Assembly: GCF_029906645.1 (NCBI RefSeq)
Contig: NZ_JARYGZ010000001.1
Span: 1,793,208 to 1,857,207, forward strand
Direction: 5' to 3'
From: Sphingomonas oryzagri
GTDB lineage: Bacteria; Pseudomonadota; Alphaproteobacteria; Sphingomonadales; Sphingomonadaceae
DNA length: 64,000 nt
Shown: piece by piece, positions 1 through 9,707 of the stretch
Layout of the letters: every line of letters begins with the position of its first letter
Position numbering within the stretch: position 1 is the first letter of the stretch
Notes under the pieces: model-generated
The model's database searches: none
What the model saw: only the letters and a program-made list of their open reading frames with translations
What the model was told of the DNA's origin: nothing
Program-made: the position numbers and the translations under genes

Positions 1-2355
1 GCCGACCTGCTGCGCAAGGCGCCGCGCTCCACCGCCGAGACGCTGGAACTGGTTCCCGGCATCTTCGTGGAAGGCACCGCCGGTCCGATTTCCAACAATT
101 ATTCGGTGCGCGGCCTGCGCGGCGGCGCGCAGACCTTCATCACGCTGGAAGAGGACGGCATGCCGATCCTCTACGGCGGCGGCGGCGCCGACTTCTACTT
201 CCAGAACGACATCACCATCGACCGCATGGAAGCGGTCGAGGGTGGCACGTCGGGCATCCTCGCGCCCAACGGCGCGGGCGCCACGATCAACTTCATCTCG
301 CTCAAGCCCAACCATGACAAGCCGACCGCCTCGGTGCGCTTCACCGGCGCCACCTATGGCGATCTGCGCGCCGACGGCTATTTCTCGGCCCCGATCGCGG
401 ATGGCTGGGCGTTCAGCATCGGCGGCTATGCCCAGTCGCAGAAGGGCGTGCGCCGCACCCCCTTCTCCTACAATGCCTACAACGTGAAGGGGATGCTGGA
501 GAAGAAGTTCGACGATGGCGGCTTCGTCCGGCTGACGCTGAAGCATGGCGACCAGCACAATCCCTATTATGCCGACATGCCCTTCGCCGTTTCGGCGAGC
601 GGCAAGATCAGCAGCATTCCGGGCCTGAACCTCAAGACCGACGACGTCGGTGGCAACAGCTTCGCCAGCTTCGACGTGCCGGACAGCCCGAATACCGGCA
701 ACGCGCTGCGCCGCTTCAGCTCGTCCAACGGCGTGCACGTCACCTCGTCGGTCTATCGCCTCGACATCGAAAAGCCGGTGAGCGAGGGCCTGCGCCTGTT
801 CGCCCGCGCCCGCTATCTGGACGGCAAGTACGACTTCAACGGCATCTTCCCCGGTTCGGGCGCGGGCACGGCGGGGCTGACGTCGGCGGCCGATTATGTC
901 GATCCGAACGCTTCGCCGCTCGCCAGCCTGACGCCGATCCAGGGCAGCAGCGAAACCTACTTCAACGTCGCACAGGCGATGTTCCCGACCGCCACCCAGT
1001 ACGGGCTGAAGGATCTGCGCACCGGGCAGGTGATCTCCTCCACCGACGCGGCAGGCCTCGCCGCGATCGGCGGCAACGGCCTGCTCCAGCAGACCGTGCT
1101 CAACCACCAGACGCTCAAGACCAAGGATTTCGGCAGCGATTTCGGCGCCAAGTGGGATCACGACCTCGGCCCGGTCGACAATTCGCTGACCGTCGGGGGC
1201 ATGGTCTACAACGTCCGCCGCTGGAACGATCAGTCGGCCGTCGCCACGGTGCTGAACGACGTGCAGAACAACTCGCACGTCTACGATCTCGTCGCGCTGG
1301 ATGCAGGCGGCGGCGTGGTCGGCTCGCTCACCAACAACGGGCTCGTGAACTACGGCAACTGGGGCCAGGGCATCTTTAAGGACGAGGTGACCTCGCTTTC
1401 CGCCTACTTCAACGACGAGATGAAGATCGGCGACAAGCTGCACATCGATTTCGGCGCCCGCTACGAGCACCAGCACGTCAGCGTCGATATCGGCAACACC
1501 GCCCTCGTGAACGCGCCGGTCCCGGCCGGAACGCCGGGCCTGTACCAGGATGTCGGCAGCACCTTCGACGGCACCTACGCCCACTCCAAGGCGACCTATC
1601 ACGACTGGGCCTATACGGCGGGTATCAACTACGAGCTGACCGACAACATCTCGCTCTATGCGCGCGGCGCGCGTGGTTTCCAGACCAACGGCGGCGACAC
1701 CGGCGGCACCCACGCGCCGACCGATTTGACGCTGTACGAAGGCGGCGTGCGCTTCCAGGCGCATGGGCTGAGCGCCTCGGTGATCGGCTTCCGCACTATC
1801 TTCAAGAACCAGTCCTACCAGTTCGTCGATCCGAACGATCCCACCAACGCCGCCAACGCGCTCGCCAACAACGAGACCAACGGCGTGCAGGTGGATGCGA
1901 CGTGGCGGCCGATCCATTTCTTCAGCCTCGACGTGCAGGGCGTCTATCAGGATCCGAAGCTCAGCAACCTGCGCTTCAACGGCGTCGCCCAGCCGCAGTA
2001 TAGCGGCAACACGCCGGAACGGACGCCCAAGAAACTGCTGACCGTCACGCCGTCCTTCATTCTGCCGCACGGGTTGGGCGAAATCTACGGTCGCTGGAAG
2101 TATATCGGCAAGATCTTCGCCGATTCCGGCAACGGCATCGCGCTGCCGAGCTATTCGGTGTTCACCGTGGGCGCGAGCCTGAACGTGAGCGAGCGGATCA
2201 ACGTCTCCGCCAGCGTCGACAACCTCACCAACGCGAAGGGCTTCACCGAGGGCAATCCGCGCCAGGGCCAGACCCAGACGATCGTCAACGGCTTCTTCTA
2301 CGGCCGCGCGATCGTCGGCCGCAACGCGCAGGTCTCGGCGACGATCAAGCTGTAA
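1..2355 (+). CDS. TonB-dependent receptor, 5' truncated by the window edge
   Basis: Outer-membrane active-transport barrel that imports a ligand using TonB energy. The frame is open from base 1, so the start codon, signal peptide and TonB box lie outside the window; 784 residues are visible. The plug domain shows the SVRGLRGG element and a VEGGTSGIL segment followed by APNGAGATINFIS. The rest is the long alternating beta-barrel, ending in VSATIKL rather than the usual terminal aromatic residue. A glycosidase-like gene and a tryptophan-halogenase-like gene follow on the same strand. In sphingomonads and Caulobacter this neighbourhood usually marks a carbohydrate-uptake locus. The ligand cannot be read from the sequence; a sugar is inferred only from the neighbours. 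Confidence 0.93.
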   Translation, partial: ADLLRKAPRSTAETLELVPGIFVEGTAGPISNNYSVRGLRGGAQTFITLEEDGMPILYGGGGADFYFQNDITIDRMEAVEGGTSGILAPNGAGATINFISLKPNHDKPTASVRFTGATYGDLRADGYFSAPIADGWAFSIGGYAQSQKGVRRTPFSYNAYNVKGMLEKKFDDGGFVRLTLKHGDQHNPYYADMPFAVSASGKISSIPGLNLKTDDVGGNSFASFDVPDSPNTGNALRRFSSSNGVHVTSSVYRLDIEKPVSEGLRLFARARYLDGKYDFNGIFPGSGAGTAGLTSAADYVDPNASPLASLTPIQGSSETYFNVAQAMFPTATQYGLKDLRTGQVISSTDAAGLAAIGGNGLLQQTVLNHQTLKTKDFGSDFGAKWDHDLGPVDNSLTVGGMVYNVRRWNDQSAVATVLNDVQNNSHVYDLVALDAGGGVVGSLTNNGLVNYGNWGQGIFKDEVTSLSAYFNDEMKIGDKLHIDFGARYEHQHVSVDIGNTALVNAPVPAGTPGLYQDVGSTFDGTYAHSKATYHDWAYTAGINYELTDNISLYARGARGFQTNGGDTGGTHAPTDLTLYEGGVRFQAHGLSASVIGFRTIFKNQSYQFVDPNDPTNAANALANNETNGVQVDATWRPIHFFSLDVQGVYQDPKLSNLRFNGVAQPQYSGNTPERTPKKLLTVTPSFILPHGLGEIYGRWKYIGKIFADSGNGIALPSYSVFTVGASLNVSERINVSASVDNLTNAKGFTEGNPRQGQTQTIVNGFFYGRAIVGRNAQVSATIKL

Positions 2356-2367
2356 ACCTTTCCTCCC

Positions 2368-2404
2368 TGGCGGTCGGTCCCAAGCCGGCCGCCATTTCTT
2401 TTCC
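2368..2404 (+). terminator. Rho-independent terminator or attenuator after the receptor gene
   Basis: A 10-bp stem (TGGCGGTCGG, 2368-2377, with CCGGCCGCCA, 2385-2394, one G-T wobble) with a 7-base loop is followed directly by TTTCTTTT. It sits 13 bases after the receptor stop and 17 bases before the next start. It probably lowers read-through from receptor to glycosidase, giving more receptor than enzyme. Confidence 0.7.
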
Positions 2405-2420
2405 CGATCGAGGAGGCACG

Positions 2421-4451
2421 GTGGTGGCGCTTTCCAGTTGGCGACGGGCGGCATTCATCGGGCTGGCCGGCACGGCCCTGCTCGGCGCGGGCGCACCGCA
2501 GGATTTCGCCCAGCGCGAAGGCCTCAACCTCAACAGCTTCGTGCGCCAGGGGCCGGTTTCGGCGCATATCGTGCTGCGATCGGGCGACAAACCGCGCCTG
2601 ATCGTCGCCTTCCCGGCGGGCAATAGCGGCGTCGGCCTGTGGTTCGACACGCTTGCGCAGGGTGCGAACTGGACAATGGCGGCGCCCGCCCGACCGGTGA
2701 CGATGCCGGATGCGAAGGGCCGCCCGCTCCACGGCGTCACCTTCGACATCGCGATCAAGGCGCCGCGACTGGTCGCCAGGCAGGCGGTGCTGTCGAGCAT
2801 TCGCGTTCTGCGCGACTATCAGGCGCTCGGCACCGCGCCCGCCGCGGTGCTGACCGCGCCCAAGGCACAGGGTGACACGATCGCCTGGGGCCGTGACCGC
2901 CTCGATGGAGCACCGGGCTATCGGCTGGCGGTGCGCGTCGTCGGCGGGCGGATCGACGGTCAGGCGATCACGGCCGGCGCCGATGGTACGATCCGCCTCG
3001 CTATCACCGCGCTGACCGGAGAGACGCCGCTGACGCCGGTTTCCGGCCCCGACCTGCTCGACGCGCAGGCCAATGCAGATCCTGCCGCGCGGCGCGCCCT
3101 CACCTTCCTCAGCTATCGCGAGAAGTATCTCGCCGGGTCGTGGCGCTTCGACACCTATTTCGGCCGCGATACGCTGATGTCCGTCCGCCTGCTGATGCCG
3201 GCGCTCCAGCCGGCGGCAGTGGAGACGGGCATCCGCTCGGTGCTGGAGCGCCTGTCGCCGCAGGGCCAGGTCGCGCATGAGGAGGATATCGGCGAGTTCG
3301 CCATCCTCGATCACCGCAAGACCGACGGCACCTCGTCCGATGCGCCGGTCTACGACTACAAGATGATCGACAGCGACTTCATGCTCGCGCCGGTGGCGCA
3401 GGCCTGGCTGCTCGACGATCCGCGCGGGAAATCCCGTGCGGCCGCCTTCCTCGCCGATCGCGATGCCGGTGCCGCGCTGATGCGCAACATCCGCTATATC
3501 GTCGGGCAGGCCGAACCCTTCGCCAAGGCGCCGACAACCAGCAACCTGATCGCTCTCCATCCCGGCGTCCCGGTCGGCGAATGGCGCGACAGCAACGATG
3601 GATTGGGCGGCGGGCGGATCCCTTACGACGTCAACGCCATCCTCGTCCCCGCCGCACTGGAAGCGGCAGAGCGGCTGAACGCGAGCGGCCTGCTGAAACC
3701 CTATCTCAAGGGCGACGACGCGGCGCTGCTTGCTCGTCTCGCCACCATCGCGACGGTGTGGCGCGACAAGGCGCCGGCGATGTTCGACGCCACTATCCCG
3801 TCCGCAGAGGCGAAGCAGGCGATCACCGCCTATGCTGCGAAGGCTGGCGTCCCGGCCAGCCCCGCCCTCCGCGCGATCGGCTCCACGCCGGTGCGTTTCC
3901 GTGCGCTCTCGCTCGATGCCGAGGGTCGCGCGATCCCGATCCAGAACAGCGACGAGGGGTTCGCCCTGCTCTTCGGCCATCCCTCGGCCGCCGAGCTGGA
4001 CGGCACCGCCCAACTCTTCACCCGCCCCTTCCCGGCCGGCCTGCGCACCGGCGCCGGGCTGCTCGTCGCCAACCCCGCTTTCGCGTCGCCCGCGCTGCAG
4101 GAGAAATTCGGCGCCAACGCCTATCACGGCACCGTGATCTGGAGCTGGCAGCAGGCGCTCGCCGCCGCCGGCCTCGCCCGCCAGCTCGAACGGACCGACC
4201 TTCCGGCCGCGACCCGCCGCTCGCTCGCCATCGCGCAATCCTGCCTGTGGGACGGCATCGAGGCGACGCGCAGCGTGCAAAGCTCGGAACTCTGGTCGTG
4301 GCGCTATGCCGGTGGCCGTTACCGCGTCGAGGCATTCGGCGCGAGCGGCGGCGATGCCGACGAATCCAACGCGGCGCAGCTCTGGAGCACGGTCTACCTC
4401 GCGCTCAAGCGCCCGGCGGCGATCCCCGGCGCCGCCTGCCCGGCGGCTTGA
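2421..4451 (+). CDS. Exported six-hairpin (alpha/alpha barrel) glycosidase-like protein
   Basis: 676 residues with a GTG start, chosen because AGGAGG lies at 2411-2416. The N-terminus has an arginine pair and a hydrophobic stretch (AAFIGLAGTALLGAGA), consistent with export to the periplasm. The first ~220 residues look like a beta-rich accessory domain. The remainder carries signatures of alpha/alpha-barrel glycosidases: RFDTYFGRDTLMSVRLL near residue 250, GEWRDSNDGLGGGRIPYDVN near 390 and YHGTVIWSWQQAL near 570. These resemble the GH15/GH63/GH65 clan, but I cannot assign a family or substrate. It lies between a TonB receptor and a halogenase-like gene, so degradation of the imported sugar in the periplasm is a reasonable inference. 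Confidence 0.7.
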   Translation: MVALSSWRRAAFIGLAGTALLGAGAPQDFAQREGLNLNSFVRQGPVSAHIVLRSGDKPRLIVAFPAGNSGVGLWFDTLAQGANWTMAAPARPVTMPDAKGRPLHGVTFDIAIKAPRLVARQAVLSSIRVLRDYQALGTAPAAVLTAPKAQGDTIAWGRDRLDGAPGYRLAVRVVGGRIDGQAITAGADGTIRLAITALTGETPLTPVSGPDLLDAQANADPAARRALTFLSYREKYLAGSWRFDTYFGRDTLMSVRLLMPALQPAAVETGIRSVLERLSPQGQVAHEEDIGEFAILDHRKTDGTSSDAPVYDYKMIDSDFMLAPVAQAWLLDDPRGKSRAAAFLADRDAGAALMRNIRYIVGQAEPFAKAPTTSNLIALHPGVPVGEWRDSNDGLGGGRIPYDVNAILVPAALEAAERLNASGLLKPYLKGDDAALLARLATIATVWRDKAPAMFDATIPSAEAKQAITAYAAKAGVPASPALRAIGSTPVRFRALSLDAEGRAIPIQNSDEGFALLFGHPSAAELDGTAQLFTRPFPAGLRTGAGLLVANPAFASPALQEKFGANAYHGTVIWSWQQALAAAGLARQLERTDLPAATRRSLAIAQSCLWDGIEATRSVQSSELWSWRYAGGRYRVEAFGASGGDADESNAAQLWSTVYLALKRPAAIPGAACPAA

Positions 4452-4489
4452 GCCTCGACCCCGCACCGCGCGCCCTTTAGGAAAGCGCC

Positions 4490-5980
4490 ATGAGCGACAC
4501 CCGCATCCGCCGCATCGTCATCCTCGGCGGCGGCACCGCCGGCTGGATGACTGCCGCCGCGCTCTCCCGCGCGCTGGCGGGACAACAGATCGCGATCACC
4601 CTGATCGAATCCGATGCGATCGGCACGATCGGCGTTGGCGAAGCGACGATCCCGACGATCCACTGGTTCAACCAGATCGTCGGTCTCGACGAAGCCGCGT
4701 TCATGGCCGAGACCAGGGCGACGGTGAAGCTCGGCATCGAGTTCGTCGGCTGGAACGGGCCGGGTAGTTCCTACCTGCACCCCTTCGGCACCTACGGCCC
4801 GCCCGGCGACGGGGTAATGTTCCTCCACCGCCTGATCCGCGGGCGGCTCGACGGTGACACGACGCCGAGCGAAGCCTATTCCCTGACGGCCCGAATCGCC
4901 CGCGCCGGGCGCTTCACGCGGCCGGTGGGCGATCCCCGCTCGCTGCTCTCGACGCTCGGCTACGCCTATCATTTCGACGCCGGCCTCTACGCCCGTTACC
5001 TGCGCGGCCTCGCGGAGAAAGCCGGCGTCACGCGGATCGAGGGCAAGGTCAGCCGCATCGATCGCGCGCCGGACAGCGGCTTCGTCACCGCACTCGCCAC
5101 CGATACCGGCGCCGAGGTGGCGGGCGATCTCTTCATCGACTGCTCGGGCCTGCGCGGCCTGCTGATCGAGGAGGCGATGGGATCGGGCTTCGACGACTGG
5201 AGCCACTGGCTCCCCTGCGACCGCGCCTGGGCGGCGCCTAGCGCGGCCGAGACGCAAGTGACGGCCTACACCCGCGCCACCGCCGCCGAGGCGGGTTGGC
5301 GTTGGCGCATCCCGCTGCAGCACCGGGTCGGCAACGGCTATGTCTATTCCAGCCGCTTTCAGGGCGACGACGAAGCCCGCGCCTCGCTGATCGCCGGGAT
5401 GGATGGCCCGCCGACAGCCGAGCCGCGCCTGATCCGCTTCGCGCCGGGAGCGCGCAAACGCCCCTGGATCGGCAACGTCGTCGCGATCGGCCTGTCGAGC
5501 GGCTTCCTCGAACCGCTCGAATCCACCAGCATCCACCTGATCCAGAGCGGCATCGCCAAGCTGCTCGCGCTCTTCCCGGCGCGCGACTGCTCGGCCCTGC
5601 TGGCGGACCAGTATAACCGCGTCTTCGGCCAGGAAATGGAGGACGTCCGCGACTTCCTGATCCTCCATTACCACCGAACCACCGGCCGCACAGAGCCGAT
5701 GTGGCTGGAGCGGCAGGCGATGGAGATCCCGGACACGCTCGCCCGCAAGATTGGCGCGTTCGAGCAGTCCGGCCGGATCATGCTCTCCACCGACGAGCTG
5801 TTCCGCGATGCCAGCTGGTTCGCGGTGCTCGACGGACAAGGCGTACGCCCGCGCGACTACAACCCGATGATCGACGGGGCCGGCGCCGCCGACAACCTCC
5901 GCCACCTCGCGGCCGTGCGCGGGGCGATCGCGGAATCGGTGACGAAGATTCCCGCGATCGCGCCTCGGCCCGGCGTCTAG
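4490..5980 (+). CDS. Tryptophan halogenase family FAD-dependent protein
   Basis: 496 residues. The N-terminal dinucleotide fold is GGGTAGW (residues 10-16). The catalytic-type lysine is K80, matching position 79 of PrnA, in ATVKLGIEF. The family motif WxWxIP is present as WRWRIP, and GLSSGFLEPLESTSIHL fits the FAD/chloride region. All active-site hallmarks are therefore visible. Known members make hypohalous acid from FADH2, O2 and halide and halogenate an aromatic substrate; many homologues beside TonB receptors have no known product. It begins 38 bases after the glycosidase stop and likely shares its transcript. No flavin reductase is visible nearby, so its reductant must come from elsewhere. 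Confidence 0.9.
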   Translation: MSDTRIRRIVILGGGTAGWMTAAALSRALAGQQIAITLIESDAIGTIGVGEATIPTIHWFNQIVGLDEAAFMAETRATVKLGIEFVGWNGPGSSYLHPFGTYGPPGDGVMFLHRLIRGRLDGDTTPSEAYSLTARIARAGRFTRPVGDPRSLLSTLGYAYHFDAGLYARYLRGLAEKAGVTRIEGKVSRIDRAPDSGFVTALATDTGAEVAGDLFIDCSGLRGLLIEEAMGSGFDDWSHWLPCDRAWAAPSAAETQVTAYTRATAAEAGWRWRIPLQHRVGNGYVYSSRFQGDDEARASLIAGMDGPPTAEPRLIRFAPGARKRPWIGNVVAIGLSSGFLEPLESTSIHLIQSGIAKLLALFPARDCSALLADQYNRVFGQEMEDVRDFLILHYHRTTGRTEPMWLERQAMEIPDTLARKIGAFEQSGRIMLSTDELFRDASWFAVLDGQGVRPRDYNPMIDGAGAADNLRHLAAVRGAIAESVTKIPAIAPRPGV

Positions 5981-5985
5981 CTCTC

Positions 5986-8900
5986 TCAGGCGATCGCCAT
6001 CAGCGTCGCATTGCCGCCCGATGCCGTGGTGTTGGTCGATGCCGCCACCTCGTGCACCAGCCAGTCGACCCGATACGTCCCGCGCGCACCGCGCGACGCG
6101 GACTGGGTGAGTACCAGCGGCCCCGGCGCATCGGCCAGCGCGGCGAGCGCGGCCGAAACCTGCCCGGCCTCGCCCTCCACCAGCGCGCCGGCCGCCGCGC
6201 GGCGCTTCGTCACGATCCGCGCCGTGACGCTCGCCGGCAGGCTGTCCAGCGCATCGGTGACATCGGCGGTCGCTTCGATCATCGCATCGTTGCCGGTCGC
6301 CAGAACGGCGGCAAGCTGGTCGAACAGCCCCGCCTTGGTCACGGGCTTGAGCAGCACCGCGCCACGCGGATGCAGCGCATAGCGATTATCCTCGCCCACC
6401 GGCCCCGGCAGCGTCAGCATCTCGCCGACCGCCGTCTCCTCGCCATAACGACGCGCCGCGTCGGCCGCTTCGGCCTCGCCCTTGCCATCGAGCCAGCGCG
6501 CGAAATCGCCGAGCGCGCCACCGATCGGCCGCGCGTCCGCCACCGTCACCGCCGGCCCCGTCACCAGCCGCCCGAGATAGAGCGGCCCGCCCGCCTTGGG
6601 GCCGGTGCCGGAAAGGCCATGCCCGCCGAACGGCTGCACGCCCACCACCGCGCCGATCATGTTGCGATTGACGTAGAGATTGCCCGCCCCGATCCGGCTC
6701 GTCACATAATCGATCATACCGTCCAGCCGGGTCTGCACGCCGAAGGTGAGGCCGTAGCCGGTGGCGTTGATCGCGCCGATCAGCGCGTCGAGATCGCTCC
6801 GCTTGTAGCGCAGCACATGCAGCACCGGCCCGAACACCTCGCGCTCGATCTGCGCGATGTCGGCGATCTCGATGATCGTCGGCGCGACGAAGGTACCGTG
6901 CGTGGTCTCGGTGCCCAGCGGCAGGCGTTCGACGCGCAGGCCACGCGCCTTCATGCGCTCGACATGGCTCTCGATGCCGTCGCGTGCCTCCGCTGTGATC
7001 ACCGGGCCGACATCCGCGGCGAGACGATCGGTAGGCCGCACGGACAGTTCCGCCAGCGCGCCCTTGAGCATGGCGAGCGTGCGATCCGCCGCCTCGTCCT
7101 GCACGCACAGCACGCGCAGCGCCGAGCAGCGCTGGCCCGCACTGTCAAAGGCCGAAGCGATCACGTCGGCGACGACCTGTTCGGTCAGCGCCGAGCTGTC
7201 GACGATCATCGCGTTCTGGCCGCCCGTCTCGGCGATCAGCGGGATCGGCCGGCCCTCGGGCGAGAGGCGGCCAGACAGCGTGCGCTGGATCAGCCGCGCG
7301 ACTTCGGTCGATCCGGTGAACATTACGGCGGCCACCTCGGGCGCGCCGACCAGCGCCGCACCGATACGACCATCACCGGTGACGAGCTGCAGCGCATCCT
7401 CCGGCACGCCCGCTTCGTGGAGGATGCGGACGGCCTCGGCAGCGATCAGCGGCGTCTCCTCGGCGGGCTTGGCCAGCACGGGGTTGCCCACGACCAAAGC
7501 AGCCGCAACCTGCCCGGTGAAGATCGCCAGCGGGAAGTTCCACGGGCTGATCGCCGCGACCGGCCCGAGCGGGCGGTGATCGGGCAGCAGTGCGCGGCCC
7601 TGCACGGCATAATAGCGCAGGAAGTCGATCGCCTCGCGCACTTCGCCGATCGCGTTGGGCATCGATTTGCCCGCCTCGCGCATGATCAGGCCGAGCAGCA
7701 CCGGCATCCGATCCTGCAGCAGATCGGCGGCGCGCTCCAGCATGGCGGCGCGGTCGGCGGGCGAAGTATCCGACCAACCCGATGCCGCCGCGCGCGACAC
7801 CGCCGCGACCGCCTCGTCCGTATTCGCCTCGGTAACCGTACCAACGACATCGCGCTGATCGGCCGGGTTCAACACATTGCGTGACGCGCCCGACGCCCCG
7901 GCGGCCACCGCCGCCCAGCTTTGCTGCGCACCTTCCGCCAAGGCCGCATCGACGGCCGACAGCACGGTCTCATCGCTGAGGTCCAGGCCGGCCGAGTTGC
8001 GGCGGTTCGGATAGAGATCGCCGGGCAGAGCGATCTGCGGGTGCGGCGCGCCCGGCTCGGGCATGGCGCGCACCACCGTCACCGGATCGGCGATCAATTC
8101 CTCCACCGACACCGCATCGTCGGCCATCCGGTTCACGAACGAGGAGTTGGCGCCATTTTCCAGCAGGCGCCGCACCAGATAGGCCAACAGCGTCTCGTGC
8201 GTGCCGACCGGCGCATAGATGCGGCACGGGCGACCCAGCTTCGAGGCGCCGACGACCTGCGCATAAAGCGGCTCGCCCATGCCGTGCAGGCACTGGAACT
8301 CGTAATCGCCCTGCGCGAAATCCTTGCCGGCCAGCTCGTAGATCGTCGCCAGCGTCTGCGCATTGTGCGTCGCGAACTGCGGGAAAACATGGCTACGCGC
8401 CGCCAGCAGCTTCCGCGCGCAGGCGACATAGGCGATGTCGGTGTGGATCTTGCGCGTATAGACCGGGAAGCCCGGCAACCCGTCCACCTGCGCACGCTTG
8501 ATCTCGGCATCCCAATAGGCGCCCTTGACGAGCCGCACCATGATCCGCCGGTTCGCGCGCTTGGCGAGGTCGACGATCCAGTCGATCACGAACGGGCAGC
8601 GCTTGCCATAGGCCTGCACCACGAAGCCGATGCCGTTCCACCCTGCCAGATCGGGATCGAGCGCCAGGCTCTCCAGCAGATCGAGCGAGATCTCCAGCCG
8701 ATCGGCCTCCTCCGCATCGATGTTGAGGCCGATGTCGTAGCTCTTCGCCAGCGCCGCCAGCGCCTTCACGCGCGGCAGCAACTCACCCATCATCCGCTCC
8801 ACCTTGGCGCGGGCATAGCGCGGGTGCAGCGCCGAGAGCTTGATCGAGATGCCCGGCCCCGCGACGATGCCGCGCCCCGCCGACGCCTTGCCGATCGCGT

Positions 8901-9600
8901 GGATCGCCGCCTCGTAATCGCGATAATAACGATCGGCATCCGCCGCCGTCATCGCCGCCTCGCCCAGCATGTCGTAGCTGTAGGCGAAGCCCTTGGCCTC
9001 CATCACCTTGGCCCGGCGCAGCGCCTCGGCAATCGTCTCGCCGGTGACGAACTGCTCGCCCATCATCCGCATCGCCAGTTCGACGCCCTTGCGGATCACC
9101 GGCTCGCCGCAGCGATGGAGGAGGCGCGTGAGCGCCGCGCCAAGCCCCGCCTCGTTGACGCTCGACGTGAGCTTGCCGGTGACCACCAGCCCCCAGGTCG
9201 CCGCATTGACGAACAGCGAGCGCTCGCCGCCGAGATGCGCCTTCCACTCGCCGGGCGCGATCTTGTCGTGGATCAGCGCGTCGCGAGTGGCGTTGTCGGG
9301 GATGCGCAGCAATGCCTCGGCGAGGCACATCAACGCCACACCCTCGCGGCTGGAGAGCGCGAACTCCTGCACCAGAGCGGCGACACCGCTCGCCTGCTGG
9401 TTGGTCCGCAATCCCTCGACCAGCTGGCGCGCCGTCGCCGCGACCGCCTGCCCCGTGGCAGGTTCCAGCGCCGCCGCCTCGATCAGCGGCGCCATCGCCT
9501 CGGCCTCGGGCCGGCGATAGGCGGCAGTGATCGCGGCGCGCAGCGGCGTGGACTGGCTGACAGCGGGCGCGAAGGCGGCAAAGGAGAAGGGCTTGGTCAT
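5986..9600 (-). CDS. putA: Bifunctional proline dehydrogenase / P5C dehydrogenase PutA
   Basis: 1204 residues. PutA oxidises proline to glutamate in two steps, passing electrons to quinone and then NAD+. The N-terminal half holds the proline dehydrogenase barrel, with RRIMVRLVKGAYWDAEIK near residue 365. The second half is the aldehyde dehydrogenase module, with catalytic Glu in IAETGGQNA (about E791) and catalytic Cys in GQRCSALR (about C826). Roughly 200 further residues form the C-terminal domain of longer PutA types. No ribbon-helix-helix DNA-binding segment is seen at the N-terminus, so it should not autoregulate as E. coli PutA does. The divergent Lrp-type gene at 9708 is the likely regulator. 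Confidence 0.97.
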   Translation of the reverse strand: MTKPFSFAAFAPAVSQSTPLRAAITAAYRRPEAEAMAPLIEAAALEPATGQAVAATARQLVEGLRTNQQASGVAALVQEFALSSREGVALMCLAEALLRIPDNATRDALIHDKIAPGEWKAHLGGERSLFVNAATWGLVVTGKLTSSVNEAGLGAALTRLLHRCGEPVIRKGVELAMRMMGEQFVTGETIAEALRRAKVMEAKGFAYSYDMLGEAAMTAADADRYYRDYEAAIHAIGKASAGRGIVAGPGISIKLSALHPRYARAKVERMMGELLPRVKALAALAKSYDIGLNIDAEEADRLEISLDLLESLALDPDLAGWNGIGFVVQAYGKRCPFVIDWIVDLAKRANRRIMVRLVKGAYWDAEIKRAQVDGLPGFPVYTRKIHTDIAYVACARKLLAARSHVFPQFATHNAQTLATIYELAGKDFAQGDYEFQCLHGMGEPLYAQVVGASKLGRPCRIYAPVGTHETLLAYLVRRLLENGANSSFVNRMADDAVSVEELIADPVTVVRAMPEPGAPHPQIALPGDLYPNRRNSAGLDLSDETVLSAVDAALAEGAQQSWAAVAAGASGASRNVLNPADQRDVVGTVTEANTDEAVAAVSRAAASGWSDTSPADRAAMLERAADLLQDRMPVLLGLIMREAGKSMPNAIGEVREAIDFLRYYAVQGRALLPDHRPLGPVAAISPWNFPLAIFTGQVAAALVVGNPVLAKPAEETPLIAAEAVRILHEAGVPEDALQLVTGDGRIGAALVGAPEVAAVMFTGSTEVARLIQRTLSGRLSPEGRPIPLIAETGGQNAMIVDSSALTEQVVADVIASAFDSAGQRCSALRVLCVQDEAADRTLAMLKGALAELSVRPTDRLAADVGPVITAEARDGIESHVERMKARGLRVERLPLGTETTHGTFVAPTIIEIADIAQIEREVFGPVLHVLRYKRSDLDALIGAINATGYGLTFGVQTRLDGMIDYVTSRIGAGNLYVNRNMIGAVVGVQPFGGHGLSGTGPKAGGPLYLGRLVTGPAVTVADARPIGGALGDFARWLDGKGEAEAADAARRYGEETAVGEMLTLPGPVGEDNRYALHPRGAVLLKPVTKAGLFDQLAAVLATGNDAMIEATADVTDALDSLPASVTARIVTKRRAAAGALVEGEAGQVSAALAALADAPGPLVLTQSASRGARGTYRVDWLVHEVAASTNTTASGGNATLMAIA

Positions 9601-9707
9601 GCCCGCTTATATAGCCGATCTCTAGGCGGAAATTTGCCTTGTTGAAGGGCACAGGATACGCTGTTTTCCTATAAATAGCCTTCCAAGGCGATCATTCGAT
9701 CCGGAAT
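9601..9707. promoter_or_regulatory. putA / Lrp-type regulator divergent control region
   Basis: This 107-base gap separates putA from its divergent regulator. It is clearly richer in A and T than its surroundings, with TTATATAG at 9606-9613 (possible putA -10 on the minus strand) and CCTATAAATAG at 9670-9680 (possible -10 for the regulator). AGGCGGAAATTTGCCT at 9624-9639 is a loose dyad of the AT-centred kind Lrp/AsnC proteins bind. The assignment is inferred from position. Confidence 0.4.

Noticed and set aside
243-258. Sigma-54 like TGGCACGTCGGGCATC
   Set aside because: It is inside the TonB receptor coding sequence with no gene start downstream, and the -12 element is shifted.
2298-4466. 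A long open frame antisense to the glycosidase-like gene (722 codons)
   Set aside because: It lies wholly opposite a gene with good family motifs and signal peptide, and the composition (Arg/Gly/Ala-rich) is what high-GC complement strands give. Similar antisense frames over aroA, the receptors and rpsA were dropped for the same reason.
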